IMG/VR virus record: IMGVR_UViG_3300042343_001238
Location: 1-44,553 of that record
From: a virus
DNA length: 44,553 nt
Reading direction: 5' to 3' (one strand)
The notes under the pieces are model-generated. The model was given only the letters and a program-made list of their open reading frames with translations. It did not search any database and was not told the origin of the DNA. Below are positions 31,857 to 40,700 of this stretch, one piece after another. Position numbers and translations under genes: made by a program. Every line of letters starts with the position of its first letter. The first letter of the stretch is position 1.

Positions 31857-32087
31857 TTAATCCTGTTTAGTTGGTTTTATGTTAAACTCTTGTTGTAGCG
31901 TTTTTAGTATTTTTTCACGCATATCTTCCGTTTCATCCATATCAGAACCAGACACAGTTATATTAATATACAATGTTGGATTAGTTTCTGTTGGTGAAGT
32001 TATATATGACGCAGCAGTGCGAGTGTTCTTGGCTTTTGCCTTTTTAACAGCCTCAACTATTATTTTTCTTAGTTCTGCTTTAGTCAT
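31857..32087 (-). CDS. Small protein with N-terminal tag helix
   Basis: 76 residues. It starts with MTKAELRKIIVEAVKKAKAK, the shared tag helix, then NPTLYINITVSGSDMDETED and MREKILKTLQQEFNIKPTK, predicted to be a small beta strand-helix unit. The protein is basic at the start and acidic in the middle. It is the first gene of the coupled modular block and is preceded by TATTTATA 16 bases before the ATG and by the tail-tube terminator (32203-32235), so transcription of the block probably starts in this gap. The function is unknown. Confidence 0.72.
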   Translation of the reverse strand: MTKAELRKIIVEAVKKAKAKNTRTAASYITSPTETNPTLYINITVSGSDMDETEDMREKILKTLQQEFNIKPTKQD

Positions 32088-32202
32088 TATTTTTTTAGGT
32101 ATATATAAATATCAACTTAACTATAAAAAAGTATATTGAAATGTGTTTTACTCAGGTGATACCCGGGGTTATAGGGGGTAGATCAAAACTTGTCAAGATA
32201 AA

Positions 32203-32235
32203 ATAAAAAACCCCCACTTTTTACAGTGAGGGTTT
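32203..32235 (-). terminator. Rho-independent terminator after the tail tube gene
   Basis: ACCCTCACT pairs with AGTGGGGGT (one G-T pair) around a six-base loop; on the minus strand a run of TTTTTTATTT follows. It ends transcription after the tail tube gene. The rest of the gap to 32088 holds only the TATTTATA element and a GC-rich tract (cccggggttataggggg) without a pairing partner I can support. Confidence 0.8.
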
Positions 32236-32257
32236 AGTATAGAACACTATAATAATA

Positions 32258-32752
32258 TTAGAACTGGAGGATACAGTAATCCATCGTTAAAGTGACATTT
32301 ATAGCAAGTGATTCTTGAGCACTCCAGTCAAGACCTGCCCCGTTAAAATCAACTTGAGAAGGAAATGCTCCTTTAATGTCCCACTTTTCAACAATGTCAC
32401 CAACAGGACCAAGAACTTGAATCTGAACATCTTTCTTATACATATCGGCATATCCGTTACGACCAGTCACGGACTCGTGAGCAAGACGCACCCACTCCAT
32501 CACAGCTTGTGCGCCAGATGGCACAATTGGGTCATATAGAGTGATCTGAATGTCTTGCCATTCACTCTTACCCTTGAGTTTACGCTTCAAGTTAATATGA
32601 TCCAATACAATTGTATTGTTATTGATGCTAGGACGAGCCGCCGCCTTGATAAGATAGGCTGGGATGCCGTCGATGTTCATGATGAATCTGTTTTGAACCT
32701 TCGGCTCAAATGCCGTAAAGAATATTTGATTTTGATCTAGTAGCTCTGCCAT
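32258..32752 (-). CDS. 19: Tail tube protein (T4 gp19 type)
   Basis: 164 residues, the same size as T4 gp19 (163), with the family pattern: NRFIMNIDGIPAYLIKAAAR, INLKRKLKGKSEWQDIQITL, YDPIVPSGAQAVMEWVRLAH, VQIQVLGPVGDIVEKWDI and ILQF at the end. It forms the inner tube of the contractile tail. No signal or membrane segment is present. It starts 129 bases from the divergent plus-strand endonuclease and is followed by a strong terminator. In T4 the tube gene follows the sheath gene directly; here they are separated by about 5 kb containing two endonucleases and four other genes. An AGAAAG sequence serves as ribosome-binding site. Confidence 0.93.
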   Translation of the reverse strand: MAELLDQNQIFFTAFEPKVQNRFIMNIDGIPAYLIKAAARPSINNNTIVLDHINLKRKLKGKSEWQDIQITLYDPIVPSGAQAVMEWVRLAHESVTGRNGYADMYKKDVQIQVLGPVGDIVEKWDIKGAFPSQVDFNGAGLDWSAQESLAINVTLTMDYCILQF

Positions 32753-32881
32753 AGTATTATCTTTCTGTTAATTGTTTATACAGGGTGTTTATCACGTATA
32801 ATAAATAATAACAATAAACAGTATTTTTTATTTGACGTTAAATATATATAATCATAAACTGCTTTTAAACCGAAGAATACT

Positions 32882-34411
32882 ATGGCCAGACCCAAGAAAA
32901 ACCCAGACTTTGTAGAGCTAAAATGTAAAACTTGCAATACAGATTTCAGAGTGAAATGGCAGAAACGAAACAAGCAGAAGTATTGCTGTAAATCTTGTTC
33001 TAACAAAGACCCAGAAGTGTTAGCAAAAATGCGAGCGTCGCAGGTAGAAACCTCACTAAAAAAGTACGGCACGGATCATCCTATGAAGACTTCTGAAGTT
33101 GTAAATAATTTCAAGAACTCTATGATGACCAAATATGGTGTAGAACACGCATTGCAATCAAAAGCTATACTTGATAAAGCCAAATATACCAATGTACAAA
33201 ACTATGGTGTAGAAAATGTATTGTCGTCAAAAAGTCCTGTAAGACAGCGGATAATGGAAACTTGGATTGAAAAGTACGGTGTGGACAATCCCGGCAAATC
33301 TAGAGATGTTATACAAAAACGAAGTAAACTCAAACAAGAGAACCATTATGAAAAACTAAAAACTCTGTTTAATTCGCAAAATGTAAAGTGGTTATGCAAA
33401 CAAGAGGACTATGCGGGCTATCATTTCTCGCAGAGATACAAGTTTAATTGTAAAAAATGTAATAATGGATTCGAGTCTACAGTATATGTGCCAACAGATG
33501 TGTTCTGTGAACTATGCCATCCTGAAAAGAAAGAAACCGCAGAAACTGGTTTGCAAGAGTTCTTGGTGTCTGAAGTAAAGGGTAAAACTATACTACGAAA
33601 TAATAGAGTTGTGTTGGATGGCAAGGAGCTTGATTTTTACATCCCCGATCTTTCGTTCGCTATAGAATATAACGGGTTGTATTGGCACAGAGCCAGCCAT
33701 CCCAGAATGTCAAAAAACTATCATCTGGAAAAGACTGAGAAGTGTGCCGAGAAAAATATACACCTCATTCATATACTTGAAAGCGAATGGAAGCATAAGC
33801 AGAATATTGTAAAGTCAATCATACGTCAGTATGTTGGCGGGCACGTTGCCAAGATCCACGGACGAGAATGCGAAATACGAAAAGTAGACACCAAAGAAAA
33901 GAATGAGTTCTTGAACAAGTGTCATATGCAAGGTGAGGACAAATCATCTGTCGCATATGGCTTATACTATAAAAACTCCTTGGTCAGCATAATGACGTTT
34001 TGTAGAAGTAGATTTGACCGAAAAGTTGAATGGGAAATATCAAGGTTCTGCAATGCGTTGAATACTCGTGTGCACGGTGGAGCAACAAAGTTGTTTAGTA
34101 TATTCCTATTGGATTATAAGCCAAAGAGCGTAGTAAGCTACTCTGACCGCAGATTGTTCTCTGGAGACTTGTATTCTAAGCTAGGAATGACCTTTGAAGG
34201 AAATACAGCACAAGGTTATCATTATGTATCTCCCGACTTTAGTACAGTATTCAACCGACAGATGTTCCAAAAATCTAAACTGGCAAAAAAGTTAAAAACA
34301 TTTGATCCCAACTTATCTGAATGGGAAAATATGAAACTGAACGGATTTGACCGTATATGGGACTGCGGTCATACAAAATGGATATGGAGAAGCTCTACAA
34401 CTTCTCAATAA
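32882..34411 (+). CDS. Large Vsr-like homing endonuclease with zinc finger and repeats
   Basis: 509 residues and the only plus-strand gene. The N-terminus has CKTCNTDFRVKWQKRNKQKY then CCKSC, a zinc-finger-like DNA-binding module. Four repeats follow (SLKKYGTDHPMKTSEVVNN, MTKYGVEHALQSKAI, NVQNYGVENVLSSKSP, WIEKYGVDNPGKSRDV), typical of phage homing endonucleases. The nuclease domain reads KELDFYIPDLSFAIEYNGLY, WHR, then HLIHILESEW; a further C-terminal domain (VEWEISRFCNALNTRVHGGA) is shared with related phage endonucleases. It overlaps the convergent gene at 34395 by 17 bases. Insertion against the direction of all other genes suggests recent arrival and independent expression. Confidence 0.85.
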   Translation: MARPKKNPDFVELKCKTCNTDFRVKWQKRNKQKYCCKSCSNKDPEVLAKMRASQVETSLKKYGTDHPMKTSEVVNNFKNSMMTKYGVEHALQSKAILDKAKYTNVQNYGVENVLSSKSPVRQRIMETWIEKYGVDNPGKSRDVIQKRSKLKQENHYEKLKTLFNSQNVKWLCKQEDYAGYHFSQRYKFNCKKCNNGFESTVYVPTDVFCELCHPEKKETAETGLQEFLVSEVKGKTILRNNRVVLDGKELDFYIPDLSFAIEYNGLYWHRASHPRMSKNYHLEKTEKCAEKNIHLIHILESEWKHKQNIVKSIIRQYVGGHVAKIHGRECEIRKVDTKEKNEFLNKCHMQGEDKSSVAYGLYYKNSLVSIMTFCRSRFDRKVEWEISRFCNALNTRVHGGATKLFSIFLLDYKPKSVVSYSDRRLFSGDLYSKLGMTFEGNTAQGYHYVSPDFSTVFNRQMFQKSKLAKKLKTFDPNLSEWENMKLNGFDRIWDCGHTKWIWRSSTTSQ

Positions 34412-35084
34412 AAACTTCCAGATGATCTTTGGATATTCCCACATAAGGATTTTTGTTAGACTTCGGCAATCCTTTCTTGGAACTGTATTCGCACTGTGTC
34501 CTGCGACCAGCGTGCATGTTTTTTTGTAATGCTTTTGCGTATTCGTCAAACGGCGAAAGAGTCCAACCGCCTTTCTGCTTCAGTGCACCAGAAGGTCCAA
34601 GATAGCAGGTCAAATGATGCCAGATATTTCCTTTGTACTCAAAGATTCTGGGCGAAGGCTTTTGAGCCAACACCCACTTGGGCTTATCTCCGTGATTTGT
34701 TTCCCAATCAATACAATGTGCCTCCAACTTAGCATCATATTCGGGATCTTCATATTCAGGATGTTTCTTATGATGAAAATACCATTCTTTGGTGGGAATG
34801 CTCCAATACTTTCCTGTGCTGGAAAAGTATTCATGATCAGGATGATTTTCGTCAATGATATTACCCTTGGCGTCTTTTAAGTAAATGAACTTGGTGCCTA
34901 TTGACCAAGGATAGTTTGTCCATAATCCACCGCTGAGAAGAAAGAACTCATAATACGGCCAAAGAAACGCATAAAAGCCACGCTTGGCGGGAGGAGAATG
35001 ATAGCCATCACAGTTCGAATCATATCCCTTTTGATTGACTGAACTAAGCCCACCAAACCGGGCAAACTTGATATTCTTTAGCAT
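34395..35084 (-). CDS. Conserved hypothetical phage protein
   Basis: 229 residues, rich in aromatic residues. The N-terminus (FARFGGLSSVNQKGYDSNCD, then SPPAKRGFYAFLWPYYEFFL) carries a conserved SPPA(K/R)RGxYAF motif I associate with conserved hypothetical proteins of large phages. The rest has WSIPTKEWYFHHKKHPEYED and IWHHLTCYLGPSGALKQKGG, with several histidines and tryptophans that could form a metal or aromatic site, though I cannot assign one. The C-terminus overlaps the 3' end of the convergent endonuclease by 17 bases. It starts 30 bases after the stop of the nucleotidyltransferase gene. Enzyme class unknown. Confidence 0.78.
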   Translation of the reverse strand: MLKNIKFARFGGLSSVNQKGYDSNCDGYHSPPAKRGFYAFLWPYYEFFLLSGGLWTNYPWSIGTKFIYLKDAKGNIIDENHPDHEYFSSTGKYWSIPTKEWYFHHKKHPEYEDPEYDAKLEAHCIDWETNHGDKPKWVLAQKPSPRIFEYKGNIWHHLTCYLGPSGALKQKGGWTLSPFDEYAKALQKNMHAGRRTQCEYSSKKGLPKSNKNPYVGISKDHLEVFIEKL

Positions 35085-35114
35085 ACCGACATATTATCAC
35101 GCCGATATATTATG

Positions 35115-36023
35115 TCAAGATGTTTTTATTTGTTGTTTTCTAAGCTTTGAAAATGCCCTTGCGATGTCTATATGCACATCGTCCGAATACTTCTTGTATT
35201 TTAATGATATCTTTTTGATATATGGTTCAATATCTGGATATACTTTTAACGCTTTTGCAATCGCATATATATCATCTGCCGCGTCTTGAACATCCTTCTC
35301 ATAATAACTATTGTTCATGGCGATTTCATCGACACTCATCTTATCGTCGTAAATCGCTGATATAGTGTCTTTTAGTTTATCTAACTTACCTTTTGCTCTT
35401 AGTATCTTAAATACAATATTTTCTTCACTTAGTTCGCCGCCCTTGTCTAATCCTGCTTGACGAAACTTGTATATCTTGTCAAGTAAATCTTTTAGCGGCT
35501 TTTCGCTGTCTGCATCCATCAAGTCGTCTATCTTCTTTGAGTACTCTTTATACTTCTTTTTTATAAGTGACTTGTTGAAGTTTGGACTTTCTTTCTTTGG
35601 TTCTTTTATCCATTCGTTTCGTAGAACACTATACTTTGATGCAGATACCTGTTCTGCCCCTATATCTTCAACATATAACTCAACATCAAAGTTTTTCATC
35701 ACAATGTCGTGCTTGCTATTCCAACCAGTTTTAATCGCATCAAACATCGCCTGTGCGTCTTCTTTGCTCATATCAAGTTTGGAAAAATCAGTTGATATAT
35801 GTAGATCAATATCTGAATATGGCGTCCAGTTATAATTGGTAATAGAACCAATAAGAAGTATGTCTTCTGTCTTGATGTTTATATCTTGGTTCTTTTTTAA
35901 GTCCTGCACAAAATCCATCGCGATCTTGATGAGCGATTTTCTTACTTCGTCATCAAGTCTCGCACCATCTTCATTGATGTTCCATATAGGAGCAAGTTTG
36001 TCGTTGTATAAAGGATAATTCAT
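35115..36023 (-). CDS. Predicted nucleotidyltransferase (Pol beta superfamily)
   Basis: The ATG at 36023 overlaps the upstream stop as ATGA, which decides the start over an earlier in-frame one. The 302-residue protein has the minimal nucleotidyltransferase signature: LIGSITNYNWTPYSDIDLHI, with G59-S60 and the metal-binding pair D71-x-D73; a third acidic residue may be in NFDVELYVED. The C-terminal half is helical (KKKYKEYSKKIDDLMDADSE, FSKLRKQQIKTS). Such enzymes transfer a nucleotide to a small molecule, RNA or protein; the acceptor here is unknown. Neighbouring genes are a small coupled protein and an HAD phosphatase, so a nucleotide-based modification and removal pair is conceivable. Confidence 0.85.
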   Translation of the reverse strand: MNYPLYNDKLAPIWNINEDGARLDDEVRKSLIKIAMDFVQDLKKNQDINIKTEDILLIGSITNYNWTPYSDIDLHISTDFSKLDMSKEDAQAMFDAIKTGWNSKHDIVMKNFDVELYVEDIGAEQVSASKYSVLRNEWIKEPKKESPNFNKSLIKKKYKEYSKKIDDLMDADSEKPLKDLLDKIYKFRQAGLDKGGELSEENIVFKILRAKGKLDKLKDTISAIYDDKMSVDEIAMNNSYYEKDVQDAADDIYAIAKALKVYPDIEPYIKKISLKYKKYSDDVHIDIARAFSKLRKQQIKTS

Positions 36024-36268
36024 CTTCCACCTCGTCTGTTTGCTACATCCATCCATTTGATTACTTCATTGCGAACAACTTCTGCTATATCTTCTGAATA
36101 CTGAGATATAGGAGTATCTGCTGCTGTAAGGTCTTTATGTTGATGTGCTACAATATTGTTTTTTATTAATACGTCTGCAAAAGCCTTGCACGCCTTTTCA
36201 AGCATAACCATGTCGGATACATGAAATTGTTCTTTTAGCAGCAAAGATTTTAGCGAAACGTGATTCAT
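36020..36268 (-). CDS. Small protein of the phosphatase-nucleotidyltransferase operon
   Basis: 82 residues, coupled on both sides by ATGA overlaps (upstream gene 36265-36828, downstream gene 35115-36023), so it is part of one operon. It reads MNHVSLKSLLLKEQFHVSDM, then helices VMLEKACKAFADVLIKNN and SEDIAEVVRNEVIKWMDVAN. The predicted fold is all-helical. No motif I recognise. Its position between an HAD phosphatase and a nucleotidyltransferase suggests an adaptor or antitoxin-like subunit, but that is speculation. Confidence 0.72.
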   Translation of the reverse strand: MNHVSLKSLLLKEQFHVSDMVMLEKACKAFADVLIKNNIVAHQHKDLTAADTPISQYSEDIAEVVRNEVIKWMDVANRRGGR

Positions 36269-36828
36269 ACAGACACAATCTGTTTAATCTTATTTATGCT
36301 GCTCGCCGCATCTTTATGTAAAATAGCAATTCTATTTTCACCGGAATTTTCCCAAGCAGTTATATTCTTGTCTGTATCATCAAGTAGTATATGAGTAAGT
36401 CTGACATCCGCTCTATCAATGATATATTGTGGCTTTGATACGCCGGACGAAGCAATAATAACTTGAACACTTGGGTCTATATGCTTGCGTATCCATGCAG
36501 TTTTCTGCTCTTTTATTTTTGTGCCGATGCCTGCACTCAGTACAACAGCGGGTGGATCTTTGAATCTATCTTTTATATAATCCCAAAGAACTTTAGCGTC
36601 TGGCAATGGTTCTAGGTCAAGCCAGAAATTAGGATTTTTATTTACTACTTTCCAAAAAGTGTTTTTGCCATTTTTTGCTTCATAGTCTTGAGGAGATAAT
36701 CCGCCAGAAACTGCCTTGAATCCTTTATCAAGGTTTACAAGAACTCCGTCCATATCCACATACATTTGATATTTAAGTGGAGACTTTTCTTCTACTTCTT
36801 TCAATAGATTTTTTAGGAGTATATGCAT
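36265..36828 (-). CDS. HAD-superfamily phosphatase, 5'(3')-deoxyribonucleotidase-like
   Basis: 187 residues. After a short helical start (MHILLKNLLKEVEEKSPL) comes motif I YVDMDGVLVNLDKGF with the nucleophile D25 and D27, a serine in VVLSAGIG (motif II), and HILLDDTDKNITAWE (motif IV acidic pair). The fold and size fit the NT5C-type deoxyribonucleotidases used by phages to adjust nucleotide pools, or a small-molecule phosphatase. It is the first gene of the coupled operon with the small protein and the nucleotidyltransferase. The start is preceded by TATTTATA four bases upstream, with no Shine-Dalgarno. Confidence 0.8.
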   Translation of the reverse strand: MHILLKNLLKEVEEKSPLKYQMYVDMDGVLVNLDKGFKAVSGGLSPQDYEAKNGKNTFWKVVNKNPNFWLDLEPLPDAKVLWDYIKDRFKDPPAVVLSAGIGTKIKEQKTAWIRKHIDPSVQVIIASSGVSKPQYIIDRADVRLTHILLDDTDKNITAWENSGENRIAILHKDAASSINKIKQIVSV

Positions 36829-36840
36829 ATTTTATAAATA

Positions 36841-37638
36841 TCACGGTTTTGTTGAATGCACAAGTTTTTTCTTTGAGTTTTCCCAAACTATCTCGACATC
36901 GTAACCGACCGACATTAACTTATTTGTTTTAATGGCATCTTTGTCCCATTTTTCTTTTGCTGTCATGCGCAAAGATTTATTATAATAATCTGATTTGTAT
37001 TTTTTAGGATTGCAATGCCAATAATCCCCATAGCACTCAATTACTTTTTTGATCGAAGGTATATAAATGTCCACAGAACAATGAACGTCTTTTAGATATT
37101 TTTCAAGAACTGCATCTGGATATTTTAATAAAACAAGATCATACGTTTGTTTTTGAAACTTTGATATGCGTTTTCCGTTTGATAATATAGCAGAAGGGCT
37201 ATCAAAATAGCACGCGGTTCCGTATTTTTTCATACAAGTATTTGCAGCTTTTTCTGGGTTGTTGTATTTATAATTTCCGTATTTTTCTAGTTTGGTTTTT
37301 GATATTTTCTCAACCGAGATTGGATCTTTCATAGGATTGTTGTCATTTATCCAAATTTTAAGTTTTTCTCTCTTTTCTTTTGAACTTCTGTTACATTCAT
37401 TTGAGCAATATTGCTGCAATTTTCCAGATCTTGGGTGTAGTATTCTTTTATATCTGTCAAACGGTTTATTGCAATTTAAGCAATTTACAATTTCGTGATT
37501 TTGCGATTTTCTCCAAGCATACATTGCTTTTGTATCTATGAATCTTTTATTTCTGTGCTTCCAATCAACAGTAAAAGATTTACCGGTCCATTCGCAAATT
37601 TTATTTATTGACATTGGGTTTCCATAATTTGTTTTCAT
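36841..37638 (-). CDS. Vsr-like homing endonuclease with zinc-finger-like Cys pairs
   Basis: The ATG at 37638 (MKTNYGNPMSINKICEWTGK) is chosen; an in-frame start at 37668 would add 10 residues that fall in the AT-rich upstream element. The 265-residue protein has CLNCNKPFDRYKRILHPR then CSNEC, a treble-clef-like zinc module, two repeats (KLEKYGNYKYNNPEKAANTC, MKKYGTACYFDSPSA) and a C-terminal nuclease domain with VDIYIPSIKKVIECYGDYWH and IKTNKLMSVGYDVEIVWENS. It resembles the plus-strand endonuclease in layout but lacks its C-terminal extra domain, so it may be a shorter relative. It lies after the tail sheath terminator and 12 bases before the HAD gene, where it is probably a free-standing mobile element. 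Confidence 0.78.
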   Translation of the reverse strand: MKTNYGNPMSINKICEWTGKSFTVDWKHRNKRFIDTKAMYAWRKSQNHEIVNCLNCNKPFDRYKRILHPRSGKLQQYCSNECNRSSKEKREKLKIWINDNNPMKDPISVEKISKTKLEKYGNYKYNNPEKAANTCMKKYGTACYFDSPSAILSNGKRISKFQKQTYDLVLLKYPDAVLEKYLKDVHCSVDIYIPSIKKVIECYGDYWHCNPKKYKSDYYNKSLRMTAKEKWDKDAIKTNKLMSVGYDVEIVWENSKKKLVHSTKP

Positions 37639-37685
37639 ATAAATATAAATATATGAACCGGTAGGCAAAATGATGAAATCTTGCT

Positions 37686-37719
37686 ATATAAAAAAGAAAC
37701 CCACTAAAAAGTGGGTTTC
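37686..37719 (-). terminator. Rho-independent terminator after the tail sheath gene
   Basis: Stem GAAACCCACT (37696-37705) pairs with AGTGGGTTTC (37710-37719), loop of four; the minus strand continues with TTTTTTATA. It lies 21 bases after the sheath stop. Confidence 0.87.
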
Positions 37720-37740
37720 TTGTAATCAATTTTTTATGAT

Positions 37741-40700
37741 TTATGCGCTCGGAAAAACGGCACCCGAAGGGAGTACATTGAAGTCCAATACAATCATTTC
37801 AGCGGTACGTGTTGGCTGAATATAGATCTGACCATACAATATGCCACGATCAACTAGATCAGGTGTATTGTTGCTGTCGTCCATAACAACCTTGAAGGCA
37901 TACACACCCGAACGCTGCTGTACGCTTTCCAAGTATGGATTGACGATGTTCAAGAAACGTTGACGAGTTGTTGCTACGTTCTGTTCAAACACTAGGAATC
38001 TTGAAGAAGAAGCGATGAACTTCTTCAACGCGATCAATAGACGGCGAACATTTACGCGATCCAATGCACTTGGATTACGTTGCAGTGTCTTCTGACCCCA
38101 AGCCACAACGCCTTGACCAGGAAACGCGGCGATTGGGTTTACGTGACCTTCATATAGAGTATCACGTTCAGTGTGTGTCAATCTATCTGCTACAGACACA
38201 GCCGTTGGGATACCGCCTCGATTTAGACCTGCTGGGGCAAACCACTCAGCGGCAACTTTATCGTTGGCGGCATAGACGCCCATCATTACTACTGAAGGAG
38301 GAACGTTCATGATCTTGTTACTATTGGTCTCAGTAACTTTGACCCAAGGATAATATGTTGCAGCATAGTTTGTATCAAACTGACCGGCCAGATCTACTAC
38401 GTTTTGAATAGCAGTTGCACCGGCTGTTTGATTTGGAGCAATGTCCATGATATAGAATGCGTCGCCACGACGTTCGCACATATCAACGATTGAAGTTGCT
38501 ACATATGCGTGGTCTTCGTAGTTAATGCCGGGAACAGTGATGAGGTTGAAATCAAACTCATCCGCATTGCTTAAAGCAGCAATTGATTGTCTATAAGCAT
38601 ATGTACCACGACTTGTTGACGTAGAGCAATCTAGTCCCTGTTGATTTGTTGGCAATATATCATTACCAATTAATACTGGAACAGATGGCGATTGACCATC
38701 AAATCCACCTTGGAATCCTAGAACAAAACGACGCTTCTTAACATTTGTATTTTCTTGAGAAGCAACATACAATGGAGAAACTCCGCAATATGTTTCTAGG
38801 TCAAACGCAACATTAGCTCCTACCGCAGAACCTTGTGGTACTGGAGCGAAGTATTGCTTATTGTCTAGTTCTGGACCGACGCTAGATCCATTTGGATATA
38901 GAGCAGCAAGATCCGCGTCTGCTTGTGCTGGTGCTGGTTGGAATACTACACCAGAAGCATATCTACCTGGCTGTAACAAGTACGCCGAGGCAGAGCAGTA
39001 TTGCATCGCAGGAATCTTGCCCAAACGAGCATAATCACCGCCGACTGGTGTGGCATATGGACCAAATCCATATGGAATTGCGTCAACTGGCCATGGAGCA
39101 GTTGCCATTTCAACACGAACATATTTGCTCTTTTGTGGGAAGTCTCCAAATTCCAGAATCTTACCGTTGAAGTCGATATAGTTGTATGTGTCACCAATAC
39201 GACGAGCAACATAATTTGCACTATTGACATCCAAGTTTAGATTATCAAAACGTTCTAGATATACAGGCTTTAGGTCTGTATCACTATAGCTGCGAACCGC
39301 CAACGTGAATGAACCATACGAGGTGCCAGGTACAGAACCAGGTGACTTTACGTTTGATATTTCAAGTTTATATGCTGTATTTGCAGCGGTGCCATCTGTC
39401 AGAGTATGTACCTTGAATAGATCATATGCAGCACTCGAAGACACTCCGCTACCAGTAAAGGCAGCAATTAGCTGTGAGCGAATGAACGGAGTATATGCAT
39501 TTGTGAGATCAAATGCGGAAGTTCCATCTGCTGGCTCAATACCATCTTCAAAATCCATTGCGTCGCGAGAAAAAATAGCAATCTTCCAGCTACCAGAAGC
39601 AATCATTTGATTTATAATTGTTTTGGTACGATGTTTGAAGTTTTTGTATGTGTATGCTGCTTCAATCTTTTGACCAGCAGCAACAGGAACATAACCAGCT
39701 TTTGGATCAGTACCAAACACGTTTGTAATATATTTGTTTGATTCTTCGTCCAATGAGAACTGATATGTACCATAAGAAGAACTTGCCGTATTTCCGCTTC
39801 CATCTGTATAGATAGTGTTTAACGCCAACGAGAAATCGGCGGTGACAGAAACGACCGACGATGTTGATAGCAAAGATCCGCTGAATCCATATAGATTCTG
39901 ACTGCGATCATATGCGGTATTTGCCAATACGGCCAACAATACGCTATCACTTCCGGTGGCATAAGAAGAACTTCCACACCCATCCTCGGTCAATCCAACA
40001 CCTGGAGTAAATGCGTTTGGATTGAACGCACCATATGAGCCAGTTAATACACCTTCAATTTCAAGTTCAAAATCGCAAGCACCTGGTATGCGGCGGATTG
40101 TCAATGAAGACAATCTTGAACCGTTCCAAGGAGCATCGCCAGAAATAGTGAATGAGGTATTTGTCGCAGAAGCTGTGGCAAAGAAGTAATCCAAGCAACC
40201 ATCGGAAGCAGTAACTGCTCCGTATAGGTTTGTTGAAGAGCTTGCAAATGTAGCAACTTGTAGTGTACCAACTTCGATGGTTTCATCCTCATAGAAACCG
40301 CTATCAAATGTTACGCTAACGCTACCAGTAATTTTGAATACGCTATTTGCCGCAGAATTTGGATATAATGTTGCGTCAAGTAGAGAACCAGAAACTACCG
40401 AATTTTCTTGAAAGCGTCCATATTGACCAGGTGTAGCTGTGACAAACAATGCTTTCTGTTGATTGTATCCAGAAAGACCGCCAACGCGGACAACTGTGAC
40501 TTGTCCTTGCTGACGAAGATATTGCTGGGCTGTGATTGGGCCGTATAGTGTGCCGTCCGCATCACCGAAGATGGTGCTTAAATCACCTTCGCTGTTAATT
40601 ACGGTTGGTGAAAATCCCGGTCCTTTTGGGAATGGGGCTACTACCACGCCGCCGATTGCTGCTACGCCCTGTGCAAGAAACGATTGATCTACTTCTCTGG

